A DNA stretch of 39,593 nucleotides from Bradyrhizobium sp. Leo170 (GCF_004296405.1 NZ_PSRR01000037.1:1-39593); one strand, 5' to 3'. Positions 15,901 through 24,632 are shown, numbered from the stretch's first letter. Made by a program: numbers and translations. Notes: generated by a model not told the origin, from the sequence alone.

Positions 15901-17706
15901 CTATGCGCGCACCCGGACATAGCTGCCGGGGGCTTCTTCGATCGGCGGCAGCGCCTCAGACCCGACAGCGCGCGCGGGGACTGCCTCGGCATCGATGCTT
16001 TCCAGCCATTCGCGCCAATCGGGCCACCACGATCCCTTGTGCTCCTTGGCGCTCTTCAGCCAGTCGGAAAGCCTGGCGTCCTTGATGTTGTCGTTGGTCC
16101 AGTACTGGTACTTGTTGGCCGCAGGCGGGTTGACCACGCCGGCGATATGGCCGGAACCGGACAGCACATATTTCACGGGCCCGCCGAAGAACTGCGAGCC
16201 GTACAGCACCGACTCGGCCGGCGCGATGTGATCCTCGCGGGTCGCGAGGTTGTAGACCGGCACCTTCACCTTGGAGAGATCGAGCAGCGTGTTGTCCAGC
16301 ACCATGCTGCCAGAGGAAAGCCGGTTCTCCAGGTAGCAGTTGCGCAGGTAATAGGAATGGTTCGCCGCCGGCATCCGCGTCGCGTCGGAGTTCCAGTGCA
16401 GGAGGTCGAACGAGGTGGGCGGCTGCCCCTTCAGATAGTTGCTGACGACATAGGACCAGATCAGGTCGTTAGAGCGCAGCATGTTGAAGGCCATCGCCAT
16501 CTTGCTGCCCTCGAGCACGCCCCGCTGCTCCATGTCGCGCTCGAGCGCGGAAATCTGGTCCTCGTCGACGAACACCAGGAGGTCGCCGGCATGAGTGAAG
16601 TCGACCTGCGCGGCGAAGAACGTGGCCGACGTGACGCGCACGCGGCGCTTCTCGGCGAGCCAGGCGAGCGTCGCGGCAAGCAGGGTGCCGCCGACGCAAT
16701 AGCCGACGGTGTGCACCTTCATCTCGCCCGTCACCTTCTCGATGACGTCCATCGCGGTCAGCGGTCCCTCGGTCATGTAGTCGGCGAAGGTCTTCTTGCC
16801 GAGCTCGCGATCGGGATTGACCCAGGAGATCACGAACACGGTCAATCCCTGGTCCACGCACCATTTGATGAAGGACTTCTCCGGCCTGAGATCGAGGATG
16901 TAGTACTTGTTGATCCATGGCGGCACGATCAGGAGCGGCGTGCGTAGCACCGTCTCCGTGGTCGGCGAGTACTGGATCAACTGCATCAATTCGTTTTGAT
17001 AGATCACCTTGCCCGGCGTGGTCGCCATGTTGACGCCGACCGCGAGGTTGGTCGGGTCGGACTGGCGGATCCGCAGCGTGCCGTGGCCGGCCTCGATGTC
17101 CTCAGCCAACATCTTCATGCCGCGAACGAGGTTGTCGCCGTTCGTCTCCATCGTGGTGCGCAGCACTTCCGGATTTGTCAAAACGAAATTCGACGGCGCC
17201 AGCGCGTTGGTGATCTGCTGGACGTAGAACTCGGCCTTCTTGCGGGTATGCGGATCGACCCCCTCAGCGTTGCGCACGAGCTCCTGCGCCCATTGCGCGG
17301 TGAGCAGATAGAGTTGCAGGATGAAGTCGAAGAACTGGTTCGACCGCCATTCCGGATCGGCGAAGCGCTTGTCGCGCGGTGGCGGATCGATCGCGGCCTT
17401 GGCTTCCTGGCCGGCCATGCGGCGCGCGGCCGAGCCGAACAGGTCGAGATAGGCCTTGCCGAGCTTGGTCTGCAAGTCGGCGGCCCGATCCTGGTCCGAG
17501 AGCCAGTATTCGGCGACCGCGGTGAAGGTCTTGATCACCTCCGCAAACTCGCCTCCCGCCTTGTCCTTGATGTCAGCGTTCTCACGCGGCTTCAGATAGG
17601 CTGCAAGCGCCTGGCCGGAGCTCTCCAGCGCACGCGCAATGTTCATTGCGAAGGCTTCGCCGTCGAACTTCTTTGTGGCCTGGGTTTCGAGGTTAACGTC
17701 GCTCAT
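15901..17706 (-). CDS. phaC: Class I poly(3-hydroxyalkanoate) synthase
   Basis: A 601-residue polymerase that joins 3-hydroxyacyl-CoA units into storage polyester at the granule surface. The lipase-box-like motif is GYCVGG with nucleophile Cys337. The other catalytic residues are Asp492 (TREDHIAP) and His520 (SGSGHIAG). The N-terminal domain (about 1-200) carries the PhaC_N pattern, including DPEWRSNQFFDF near 117. Length matches class I enzymes, which act without PhaE or PhaR subunits. No phaA, phaB or phasin gene adjoins it. A near-perfect palindrome 83 bases upstream may be a regulator site. It is divergent from a lipoprotein gene. Confidence 0.96.
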   Translation of the reverse strand: MSDVNLETQATKKFDGEAFAMNIARALESSGQALAAYLKPRENADIKDKAGGEFAEVIKTFTAVAEYWLSDQDRAADLQTKLGKAYLDLFGSAARRMAGQEAKAAIDPPPRDKRFADPEWRSNQFFDFILQLYLLTAQWAQELVRNAEGVDPHTRKKAEFYVQQITNALAPSNFVLTNPEVLRTTMETNGDNLVRGMKMLAEDIEAGHGTLRIRQSDPTNLAVGVNMATTPGKVIYQNELMQLIQYSPTTETVLRTPLLIVPPWINKYYILDLRPEKSFIKWCVDQGLTVFVISWVNPDRELGKKTFADYMTEGPLTAMDVIEKVTGEMKVHTVGYCVGGTLLAATLAWLAEKRRVRVTSATFFAAQVDFTHAGDLLVFVDEDQISALERDMEQRGVLEGSKMAMAFNMLRSNDLIWSYVVSNYLKGQPPTSFDLLHWNSDATRMPAANHSYYLRNCYLENRLSSGSMVLDNTLLDLSKVKVPVYNLATREDHIAPAESVLYGSQFFGGPVKYVLSGSGHIAGVVNPPAANKYQYWTNDNIKDARLSDWLKSAKEHKGSWWPDWREWLESIDAEAVPARAVGSEALPPIEEAPGSYVRVRA

Positions 17707-17788
17707 GCAATGGACACTATCGCTTCAATTGAGCCGCGTCATCGCGCGGTGCGGCAAGGAAGATGTAGGATTTCTCTAGGTTTTCGCA

Positions 17789-17805
17789 TTGTTGCACTGC
17801 GACAA
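17789..17805. promoter_or_regulatory. Candidate operator upstream of phaC (TTGTTGC-ACT-GCGACAA)
   Basis: A 7+7 base inverted repeat with one mismatch and a three-base centre, 83 bases upstream of the phaC start. The TTGC...GCAA-like form recalls the TGC-rich dyads bound by PhaR/AniA polyester regulators in alphaproteobacteria. The match to PhaR is inference from general pattern; no regulator gene is in the window. Confidence 0.4.
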
Positions 17806-17981
17806 ATTCCTCCCAGTTCCGACACATTGAAGCCGCATCAATCGGATTTGTTGTTCACGACTTAATCGTTTCGGGCGACAATGGTTTGAACGGTTAGGGC
17901 AGGGCCGAAGCGATCAGACGATTTGTCGCTGCAAGGCTCGTACCAGTGATTAGTTACCGGCAAGTGGGGACTTCCGGACGT

Positions 17982-18266
17982 ATGCGTATCGATCGAATGA
18001 AAAGGCTGCTCGCGGTCGGCGCGCTGCTCGCGTCCGCGGTTGCGCTTGGCGGCTGCTCCACGTCGATCGCGGATCTTCCCGGCGTCGGGGTGCCAGCCGA
18101 TGCGCCGGCGCGTCCGAAGGAGGCCGGCGGCTATCTCCCAGTGCACGACATGCCGCCGGATCGTGAGGAGGCGCCGATGAAGCCGGCAGAGCAGGCCAAG
18201 ATCGAGGCCGAGTTGAAGGCGGCCCGCGACCGCCAGGCTGCAGCCGCGCAGAACGCCGGTAAGTGA
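17982..18266 (+). CDS. Small putative lipoprotein
   Basis: A 94-residue protein with a lipoprotein signal: basic start (MRIDRMKRLLAV), hydrophobic stretch, and lipobox ALGG-Cys. The mature part is short and Pro/Ala/Lys/Glu-rich, ending in a probable helix (EQAKIEAELKAARDRQAAAAQ). It is similar in style to small conserved hypothetical lipoproteins of Bradyrhizobium; no function is known to me. Start could also be the ATG five codons later or a GTG at 17946. It is divergent from phaC. Confidence 0.75.
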   Translation: MRIDRMKRLLAVGALLASAVALGGCSTSIADLPGVGVPADAPARPKEAGGYLPVHDMPPDREEAPMKPAEQAKIEAELKAARDRQAAAAQNAGK

Positions 18267-18472
18267 CGGGGCGGAATCGCTGGCGCTGCCACCGCTACAT
18301 GCTAAAAGAACCTCAATTCAACCGCATATCCGGTCGCCGAGCCCAGATTTTGCGTCTGGAAACGCTCTAAGTCATTGATTGGGCGTAATTTCCGGGCCAA
18401 ACCGGGCTTGGTTGCGGCAAACCGCGCAAACGTCCGCGATTCTGCCGTGCCGGTCGTCGGAGCAAAGGTCCC

Positions 18473-19693
18473 ATGGAAGAGTTCTATCGCATTCGCCGTC
18501 TGCCGCCTTACGTGTTCGAGAAGGTCAACCAGGCCAAGGCAGCCGCGCGCAATGCCGGGGCCGACATCATCGACATGGGCATGGGCAACCCGGACCTGCC
18601 GACGCCGCCCCATGTGATCGAGAAGGTGAAGGAAACCCTCGGCAAGCCGCGGACCGACCGCTATTCGGCCTCGCGCGGCATCAACGGTCTCCGCAAGGCG
18701 CAGGCTGCGTATTACGCGCGGCGGTTCGGCGTGAAGCTCAATCTGGACACCCAGGTGGTGGCGACGCTGGGCTCGAAGGAGGGCTTTGCCAATGTGGCGC
18801 AGGCGATCACCGCGCCCGGCGACGTCATCCTGTGCCCGAATCCGAGCTACCCGATCCATGCCTTCGGCTTCCTGATGGCGGGCGGGGTGATCCGCTCGGT
18901 GCCGTCGGAGCCGACGCCGCAATTCTTCGAGTCGGTGGAGCGCGCGATCATCCATTCGATCCCGAAACCGCTCGCGCTCGTGGTCTGCTATCCCTCCAAC
19001 CCGACGGCCTATGTCGCCGATCTCGACTTCTACAAAGACCTCGTCGCCTTTGCGAAGAAGCACGAGATCTTCATCCTGTCGGATCTCGCTTACGCCGAAG
19101 TTTATTTCGACGACAACAATCCGCCGCCTTCGGTGCTACAGGTGCCGGGCGCGATGGACGTCACCGTCGAATTCACCTCGATGTCGAAGACCTATTCGAT
19201 GGCCGGCTGGCGCATGGGCTTTGCGGTCGGCAATGAGCGTATCATCGCGGCGCTGGCGCGGGTGAAATCCTATCTCGATTACGGCGCCTTCACGCCGATC
19301 CAGGTGGCCGCGACCGCGGCGCTGAACGGGCCGGACGACTGTATCCGCGAGATGCGCGAGACCTATCGCCGGCGGCGTGACACGCTGGTGGAGGCGTTCG
19401 GCCGCGCCGGCTGGGATATCCCGCCGCCGCAAGCTTCGATGTTCGCCTGGGCGCCGCTGCCGAAAGCGTTCGAGGATGTCGGCAGCATGCAGTTCGCAAC
19501 CCTCTTGGTGGAGAAGTCCGGCGTAGTGGTGTCGCCCGGCGTTGCCTTCGGCGAGCACGGCGAAGGCTTTGTCCGCATCGCAATGGTGGAAAACGAGCAA
19601 CGCATTCGCCAGGCCGCGCGCGGTGTGCGCCGCTTCCTTGAAAGCGGCATCGAAACGTTGCACAACGTGGTTCCTCTCGCCAACCGGCGCTAG
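18473..19693 (+). CDS. alaC: PLP-dependent aminotransferase, AlaC / LL-diaminopimelate aminotransferase-like
   Basis: A 406-residue class I/II aminotransferase. The PLP-binding lysine is Lys239 in TSMSKTYSMAGWRMGF. Other fold markers are MGMGNPDLPTPPH, YSASRGINGLR, NPSYPIH and YPSNPTA. The N-terminal RIRRLPPYVFEKVN closely follows E. coli AlaC (RIDRLPPYVFN), so glutamate-pyruvate transamination is the best guess. Databases often call this family LL-diaminopimelate aminotransferase, which is less certain. AAAGGT precedes the ATG. hom follows 80 bases downstream, with a repeat between, and glpX after that, an order I recall from related genomes. Confidence 0.88.
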   Translation: MEEFYRIRRLPPYVFEKVNQAKAAARNAGADIIDMGMGNPDLPTPPHVIEKVKETLGKPRTDRYSASRGINGLRKAQAAYYARRFGVKLNLDTQVVATLGSKEGFANVAQAITAPGDVILCPNPSYPIHAFGFLMAGGVIRSVPSEPTPQFFESVERAIIHSIPKPLALVVCYPSNPTAYVADLDFYKDLVAFAKKHEIFILSDLAYAEVYFDDNNPPPSVLQVPGAMDVTVEFTSMSKTYSMAGWRMGFAVGNERIIAALARVKSYLDYGAFTPIQVAATAALNGPDDCIREMRETYRRRRDTLVEAFGRAGWDIPPPQASMFAWAPLPKAFEDVGSMQFATLLVEKSGVVVSPGVAFGEHGEGFVRIAMVENEQRIRQAARGVRRFLESGIETLHNVVPLANRR

Positions 19694-19738
19694 GCATGAT
19701 CCCGAAAAGTGGAATCCGGTTTTCGGATCAGATCATGC
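19694..19738. repeat. Minimal GCATGATC-type palindromic repeat
   Basis: GCATGATC (19694-19701) pairs with GATCATGC (19731-19738), and inside, CCGAAAA pairs with TTTTCGG. It starts directly after the alaC stop codon and ends 35 bases before hom. Same family as 1576-1645. It could attenuate or stabilise the alaC-hom transcript, but it is most simply a dispersed element. Confidence 0.8.
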
Positions 19739-19773
19739 TTAGGTCATAAAGTCCTCCGGCAGGTTTCTTCTCG

Positions 19774-21093
19774 ATGGTCGCACCGCTGAAAGTGGGCATA
19801 GCGGGGCTCGGCACCGTTGGCGCCGAAGTCGTCCGCCTGATTGAGCAGCAGGGAGCCGCCTTGGCGGCGCGCAGCGGTCGCGGCGTGCGCGTCGTCGCGG
19901 TCACCGCGCGGTCGAAGGCGAAGAAGCGCGGGCTCGATTTGCGCGGTATCGACTGGGTCGAAAGCCCGCAGGCGCTGGCCGAGGATTCCAATGTCGACTG
20001 TTTCGTCGAGTTGATGGGCGGCGCCGATGATCCCGCCTTCTCGGCGATCGAGACCGCGCTCAAGGCCGGCAAGTCGGTGGTGACAGCCAACAAGGCGCTG
20101 ATCGCCAAGCACGGGCTGAAGCTTGCCAAGGCCGCCGAGCAGAATGGTGGCGCACTGAATTACGAGGCCGCGGTCGGCGCGGCGATTCCCGTGATCAAGA
20201 CGCTGCGCGAGGGGCTCTCCGGCACCAGCGTCAACCGCGTCTACGGCATCCTCAACGGCACCTGCAATTACATCCTGACGCGGATGGAGCATGAGGGATT
20301 GTCGTTTGAGGAATGTTTGAAGGATGCGCAGCGGCTCGGTTATGCCGAAGCCAATCCGTCCTTCGATGTCGACGGACACGACACCGCACAAAAGCTTGCG
20401 ATCCTGGCGAGCCTCGCCTTCGGCACCAAGGTCGCGCAAACCGCTGTCTATGTCGAAGGCATTTCCTCGATCACGCCCGAAGACCTGCGTGCGGCGGAGG
20501 AACTCGGATATCGCGTCAAGCTGCTCGGCGTTGCGGTGCGAACCGCAAAGGGCATCGAGCAGCGCGTGCATCCGACCATGGTGCCGAAATCTTCGTCGAT
20601 TGCCCAAGTGATGGGCGTCACCAACGCGGTGACGATCGACGGCGAGGGCATTCCGCCGATCACCCTGGTCGGGCCGGGGGCAGGCGGGGCGGCGACCGCG
20701 TCCGCCGTTGTTGCCGATATAGCCGACGTCGCGCGCGGCATCCGCGCAACGCCGTTCGGCCGGCCGGTCGACAGCCTACGCGCCACGACAAAGGCGCCGA
20801 TGGAGCGCCATGAAGGCGGATATTACATCCGCCTTCTGGCCCGCGACCACGCCGGCACCGCCGCGACCATCGCAACGCGGCTCGCGGAACAGAAGATTTC
20901 GCTGGAATCGATCGTGCAGCGCCACCGCAATGGCGGTGATGTTAACGGTTCGGCCAAAAAAGCTTCACCGGTTCCGGTCATTCTGATTACCTATGCGACC
21001 AGTGAAGACGCGGTTCACCGGGCGCTCAAGGCCGTGCAGCGCGACAGGGTCATCAGTGGTCGCCCGCAGGTGATCCGAATTGAGAAAAATTAG
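19774..21093 (+). CDS. hom: Homoserine dehydrogenase
   Basis: A 439-residue enzyme reducing aspartate semialdehyde to homoserine, the branch point to threonine and methionine. The N-terminal Rossmann motif is VGIAGLGTVGAEVV. The catalytic domain shows VTANKALIAKHG, NYEAAVGAAIPVI, GILNGTCNYILTRM and the substrate/catalytic segment EANPSFDVDGHDTAQKLAIL. The C-terminal ACT domain (from about 350, GGYYIRLLARDHAGT) implies feedback control, usually by threonine. It is a stand-alone enzyme, not fused to aspartokinase. The ribosome-binding site is weak. It probably shares a transcript with alaC and glpX. Confidence 0.96.
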   Translation: MVAPLKVGIAGLGTVGAEVVRLIEQQGAALAARSGRGVRVVAVTARSKAKKRGLDLRGIDWVESPQALAEDSNVDCFVELMGGADDPAFSAIETALKAGKSVVTANKALIAKHGLKLAKAAEQNGGALNYEAAVGAAIPVIKTLREGLSGTSVNRVYGILNGTCNYILTRMEHEGLSFEECLKDAQRLGYAEANPSFDVDGHDTAQKLAILASLAFGTKVAQTAVYVEGISSITPEDLRAAEELGYRVKLLGVAVRTAKGIEQRVHPTMVPKSSSIAQVMGVTNAVTIDGEGIPPITLVGPGAGGAATASAVVADIADVARGIRATPFGRPVDSLRATTKAPMERHEGGYYIRLLARDHAGTAATIATRLAEQKISLESIVQRHRNGGDVNGSAKKASPVPVILITYATSEDAVHRALKAVQRDRVISGRPQVIRIEKN

Positions 21094-21168
21094 TGTGCGA
21101 TAGCGAACGCCCTCTACGTTAGATGATTGAATGCGGGCGAGGGGCCCGAAGGCTGAAGGAGTGCAGAG

Positions 21169-22167
21169 ATGTCGACCCATATTTCCGTCCCGCCGCAACT
21201 CTTGCTCGAGCGCATTCTCACGCTCGAAATCGTGCGGGTAACGGAGCGGGCGGCGGTGTCGGCCGCGCGGCTGCGCGGCCACGGCGAGGAGAAGGCGGCC
21301 GACCAGGCCGCCGTCGACGCGATGCGCCGCGAACTCAACAAATTGCCGATCGAGGGCACCATCGTGATCGGCGAAGGCGAGCGCGATGAGGCGCCGATGC
21401 TGTTCATCGGCGAGAAAGTCGGACTCAATGCTGGGCCGAAGGTCGATATCGCCGTCGACCCGCTGGAAGGCACCACGCTCTGCGCGAAGAGCATGCCGGG
21501 CGCGATCGCCACGATGGCGATGGCCGATGGCGGCACGCTGCTGCACGCGCCCGACGTCTACATGGAAAAGATCGCGATCGGTCCGGGCTACGCCAAGAAC
21601 GTGATCGAACTCGACGCGTCGCCGGCCGACAACATCCAGCGGCTCGCCAAGGCCAAGGGCGTGCCGGCATCGGCGATCACAGCGCTGGTGCTCGACCGTC
21701 CGCGCCATGCCGACATCATCGCGAGCATCCGCTCGACCGGCGCCGCCGTGCGCCTGATCACCGACGGCGACGTGGCCGGCGTGATCCACACCACCAACCC
21801 GGACGAAACCGGCGTCGACATCTACATGGGCACCGGCGGTGCGCCCGAGGGCGTGCTGGCCGCGGCAGCGCTGCGCTGCATCGGCGGCCAGATGCAGTGC
21901 CGCCTCATCCTCGACAGCGACGAGAAGCGCGAGCGCGCGCAGAAGATGGGCATCACCGATCCGAAGATGATCTACGGCATCGAGGACATGGCGCGTGGCG
22001 ACTGTCTGTTCGCCGCCACCGGCGTCACCACGGGCTCATTGCTGACAGGCGTGAAGTTCAAGAAGGACACGATCGAGACCGAGACGGTGGTGATGCGCTC
22101 GGTCACCGGCACCGTGCGCTACATCAAGGCGGAGCACCGCCAGCTCGAGAAGTTCCATCTCGACTGA
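21169..22167 (+). CDS. glpX: Class II fructose-1,6-bisphosphatase
   Basis: A 332-residue GlpX-type phosphatase that hydrolyses fructose 1,6-bisphosphate (and in some bacteria sedoheptulose 1,7-bisphosphate) in gluconeogenesis and the Calvin cycle. The metal/substrate motif IGEGERDEAPML and VDPLEGTTLCAK are diagnostic. GVDIYMGTGGAPEGVLAAAAL and MARGDCLFAATGVTTGSLL are typical of the C-terminal half. AAGGAG lies seven bases before the ATG. It sits 75 bases after hom, consistent with one operon. Confidence 0.96.
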   Translation: MSTHISVPPQLLLERILTLEIVRVTERAAVSAARLRGHGEEKAADQAAVDAMRRELNKLPIEGTIVIGEGERDEAPMLFIGEKVGLNAGPKVDIAVDPLEGTTLCAKSMPGAIATMAMADGGTLLHAPDVYMEKIAIGPGYAKNVIELDASPADNIQRLAKAKGVPASAITALVLDRPRHADIIASIRSTGAAVRLITDGDVAGVIHTTNPDETGVDIYMGTGGAPEGVLAAAALRCIGGQMQCRLILDSDEKRERAQKMGITDPKMIYGIEDMARGDCLFAATGVTTGSLLTGVKFKKDTIETETVVMRSVTGTVRYIKAEHRQLEKFHLD

Positions 22168-22175
22168 AGTGAGCC

Positions 22176-22213
22176 GTCATTCCGGGGAGCGCTGATGCGC
22201 GCCCCGGAATGAC
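22176..22213. repeat. Minimal GTCATTCCGGGG palindrome
   Basis: Perfect 12-base arms (22176-22187 and 22202-22213) with a small GCGC/GCGC inner stem. It begins nine bases after glpX and ends 20 bases before the haloacid dehalogenase gene. Same family as 11009-11100 and 27324-27429. The stem is strong enough to end or stabilise transcripts, but there is no T-run. Confidence 0.8.
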
Positions 22214-22233
22214 AAGAAAAACGGGAGGCGAGC

Positions 22234-22953
22234 ATGGCCGATCTTTCGGCGGTGAAGGCGTTGGTGTTCGACGTGTTCGGCACCGTTGTCGACTGGCGCA
22301 CCAGCCTGATCAACGACTTCACGAACTGGTCGAAGACGCGCGGCATCGAAGCCGACTGGACCGCCCTCGTTGACGGTTGGCGCGCGGTCTATGTCGCCTC
22401 GATGGATGAGGTGCGTAAACATCCCGAACACGGCTATGTCATCCTCGACGTGTTGCACCGCCGCTCGCTGGAGAAGCTGGTCGAGCAGCAGGGCATCAAG
22501 GGATTGACGGAAGCCGACCTGCAGTACCTGACGATGGGCTGGCACCGTCTGCATCCCTGGCCCGACAGCGTGGCGGGGCTGGCGCGGCTGAAGACGAAAT
22601 ACATCATCTCGCCGCTCTCGAACGGCAATGTCGCACTGCTGACCAACATGGCGAAGTTCGCAGGGCTCCCCTGGGACCTCATCATGTCGGCCGAACTGTT
22701 CGAGCACTACAAGCCCGATCCGGAAACCTATCTCGGCGCCGCGAAATTGTTGTGCCTGCCGCCGGAGCAGGTGATGATGGTGGCCGCGCATAACGGCGAC
22801 CTCAAGCATGCGCAACAGAACGGCCTGAAGACTGCCTTTGTGGCGCGTCCGACCGAATACGGCCCGCTGCAGAAAGTCGACTTCGAAGCAACCGGCGACT
22901 GGGACATCGTCGCCAAGGACTTTGGCGCGATCGCCGATCGGATGGGCTGCTAG
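22234..22953 (+). CDS. Haloacid dehalogenase type II (HAD superfamily)
   Basis: A 239-residue HAD hydrolase. Motif I with the nucleophile Asp is LVFDVFGTVVDWR, the form typical of (S)-2-haloacid dehalogenases. Motif II is ISPLSNGN, the conserved Lys is in EHYKPDPETYL, and the acidic motif IV is replaced by MVAAHNGDLKHA, as in this subfamily. Expected reaction is hydrolytic removal of halogen from 2-haloalkanoic acids, but many members act on unknown natural substrates. GGAGG lies before the ATG. It follows glpX behind a palindrome and is followed by another repeat. Confidence 0.9.
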   Translation: MADLSAVKALVFDVFGTVVDWRTSLINDFTNWSKTRGIEADWTALVDGWRAVYVASMDEVRKHPEHGYVILDVLHRRSLEKLVEQQGIKGLTEADLQYLTMGWHRLHPWPDSVAGLARLKTKYIISPLSNGNVALLTNMAKFAGLPWDLIMSAELFEHYKPDPETYLGAAKLLCLPPEQVMMVAAHNGDLKHAQQNGLKTAFVARPTEYGPLQKVDFEATGDWDIVAKDFGAIADRMGC

Positions 22954-23007
22954 TTCGTCGCGAGAAGAACGCAGCGGAAAACCTAAGAGGAACCCGCCAC
23001 GCAAAAG

Positions 23008-23142
23008 GTCCTCATCCTGAGGAGCGGCCTCAGGGCCGCGTCTCGAAGGATGGCCGCGGGTGACAGTGGGGCCTCATGGTTCTCCCGGCGATGCGAAGCA
23101 TCGTCCGGAGATGCCGCGGTGCGGCTCCTCACCATGAGGGGC
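23008..23142. repeat. Dispersed CCTCATCCTGAGGAG-type intergenic repeat
   Basis: Begins CCTCATCCTGAGGAGC and closes CTCCTCACCATGAGGGGC, with internal CGTCTCGAAGGATGGCCGC. I recognise these blocks as a very frequent intergenic element in Bradyrhizobium. It lies between the convergent dehalogenase and chemoreceptor-like genes. Only one copy is in this window. Confidence 0.75.
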
Positions 23143-23173
23143 GCACAGCAACGCGCTGGGTTGCAGCACTCGT

Positions 23174-24268
23174 CTAGGAAGCCGCCCCGCAGAGAATGAC
23201 GCCGTACCAGCCGAGACCCCTGTAGGTCTCGTAGCCCGGCGTGGCGTGGAAGGCGACCAATGCGCCGGAGCGGTCGTGGTAGAAGCCGCTGCGCTGGCCG
23301 CCCAGCGACAGCGAGACGTGCTCGGTCAGAAGGCCCTTGCCGTCGGACGCCGCGATCACCCGGAAATTGGAATCGATCAGCAGCACGCGCGCTTTGTCGG
23401 CGGCGCCGACGCGTACACCCTGGACGATGGCGCGCGCCTGCGGCTCCCAGTCGAAATGGATCGCGAGCACGCCTGTCGGTTTGCCATGGGCCTTGCCGCC
23501 TTCGCGGACGCTGGCGCAATAGGTCGCGACCTGGGCATTGCCGAGCAGCGGCTGGCACTCGACGTCGCCGGCGACATAATCGTCCCCCGAGCGCAGGTCG
23601 CGCGCCTGACGAAACCATTTTGTAGCCGCGACATTCTGGCCGATCACCTTGAAGCGATCGGCGCGCCCGTTGGCGAGCACATTGCCTTCGAGATCGCAAA
23701 GCCAGAGATCGAGATAGACGGTGTAGGCGGAAAGGATCACGCCAAGCCGCTCGGAAGCGTGTGCGACCACTGCCGGTTGCGGTGATGCGGCGCAGTCGAC
23801 GACGGCGGAATCGGTCGCCCACCAGCGCACGTCGCAGGTGCGTTCATAGAGGTTGCGGTCGATCAGTTCGATCGCATTCAGCGAAAGGTCCACCATGCGC
23901 TCGCCGCGCGAGCGGTCGGTCATGCGCTCGATCGAGCTCATGAGACTGCCGGTGCGCCGCGTTAGTTGCGTCTCGAGTTCGCGCGCGATGGTCTCGACCT
24001 GCTGGCCGACGCCTCGCACTTCCTGCGCCACCACTGCAAAGCCGGCGCCTTGCGCACCGGCGCGCGAGCTCTCGATCAGCGCATTCAGCGCCAGCATTTT
24101 CATCTGGTTGGTGATCTTCTGGATCGACCTGGTCTTCTCGCAGGCGATCTGGTTGACCTCCGCGGTCAGCCGCGCGATCAGGGCCGAAATGTCGGATTCA
24201 TCGTCGACGTCAGGTGAGACCGCCGATTCGCTCGCGATTGATTTCGCGCGCGGGAGCGCGATGGACAT
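23174..24268 (-). CDS. Soluble methyl-accepting chemotaxis-like protein with C-terminal Cache-like sensor
   Basis: 364 residues without a transmembrane segment. Residues about 22-105 are a short chemoreceptor signalling hairpin: MLALNALIESSRAGAQGAGF and AVVAQEVRGVGQQ match the conserved tip that contacts CheA/CheW. Residues about 150-364 resemble a Cache/PAS-like sensor (LDLWLCDLEGNVLANGRAD, KWFRQARD, VLLIDSNFRVIAASDGKG, ending GLGWYGVILCGAAS). The order is reversed from classical receptors, where the sensor comes first, and the coiled coil is very short. It may signal to a non-flagellar chemosensory system or simply bind a cytoplasmic ligand. GGGGAAG precedes the ATG. Confidence 0.8.
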   Translation of the reverse strand: MSIALPRAKSIASESAVSPDVDDESDISALIARLTAEVNQIACEKTRSIQKITNQMKMLALNALIESSRAGAQGAGFAVVAQEVRGVGQQVETIARELETQLTRRTGSLMSSIERMTDRSRGERMVDLSLNAIELIDRNLYERTCDVRWWATDSAVVDCAASPQPAVVAHASERLGVILSAYTVYLDLWLCDLEGNVLANGRADRFKVIGQNVAATKWFRQARDLRSGDDYVAGDVECQPLLGNAQVATYCASVREGGKAHGKPTGVLAIHFDWEPQARAIVQGVRVGAADKARVLLIDSNFRVIAASDGKGLLTEHVSLSLGGQRSGFYHDRSGALVAFHATPGYETYRGLGWYGVILCGAAS

Positions 24269-24324
24269 AGGCGGACTTCCCCTGCATTAAGCCTTTGACC
24301 GCTTCCTGCGGACGGAACGGAACC

Positions 24325-24357
24325 AAAAAAATCGCACATCAAACGTGCGTCCTTTTT
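24325..24357. terminator. Bidirectional terminator-like hairpin
   Basis: CGCAC (24333-24337) pairs with GTGCG (24345-24349). Seven A lie just left (24325-24331) and five T just right (24353-24357), so it could act in either direction. It sits in the leader side of the chemoreceptor-like gene rather than behind any gene, so its role is unclear. The stem is short (5 bp). Confidence 0.35.
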
Positions 24358-24394
24358 CGGGGATTTCGGCTAACGTCGGCTTAATTTTCCGAAA

Positions 24395-24423
24395 TTGCCA
24401 CCTATGTGGGACTGCACTTTATT
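24395..24423 (+). promoter_or_regulatory. Candidate promoter for recJ
   Basis: TTGCCA (24395-24400) and TTTATT (24418-24423) with a 17-base spacer. It would give a leader of about 200 bases before the recJ start chosen here. A plausible but unverified match. Confidence 0.35.
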
Positions 24424-24632
24424 TCGGCACTCCGCTGTTTCCTGTCGTGAATCCCTCTCCTGACACCGCCCGGCGAAGGCGTCGACAACCCCTGCAAGCC
24501 AATTCCGCAACGTCCGCCTCCTGCGAAAAGCGGGCAAAACCGCCTGGTAACGCTTCGCGATCGCCCGCTCAGGGTCGAGGATGGCAGCACTGATTCGCTC
24601 TCATGCGAGCGCCACTCGTCGTCGGGATCGTT

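Larger units (their letters stand above)
24269..24632. other. Divergent intergenic region between chemoreceptor-like gene and recJ
   Basis: Contains a small hairpin flanked by A- and T-runs (24325-24357) and a promoter-like pair at 24395-24423. From 24430 to 24630 I see no gene; a very long open frame on the minus strand crossing recJ is a GC-driven shadow. Confidence 0.5.

Noticed and set aside
18352..18376. GGAAACGCTCTAAGTC near the alaC upstream region as another copy of the 37300-37401 repeat.
   Set aside because: Only a short stretch (AACGCTCTAA) matches, too little to call a copy.
18390..18420. A riboswitch or leader before alaC-hom (CCGGGCCAAACCGGGC hairpin).
   Set aside because: The hairpin is short and no known riboswitch core (for example SAM-II) or leader peptide with Thr, Ile or Met codons is visible.
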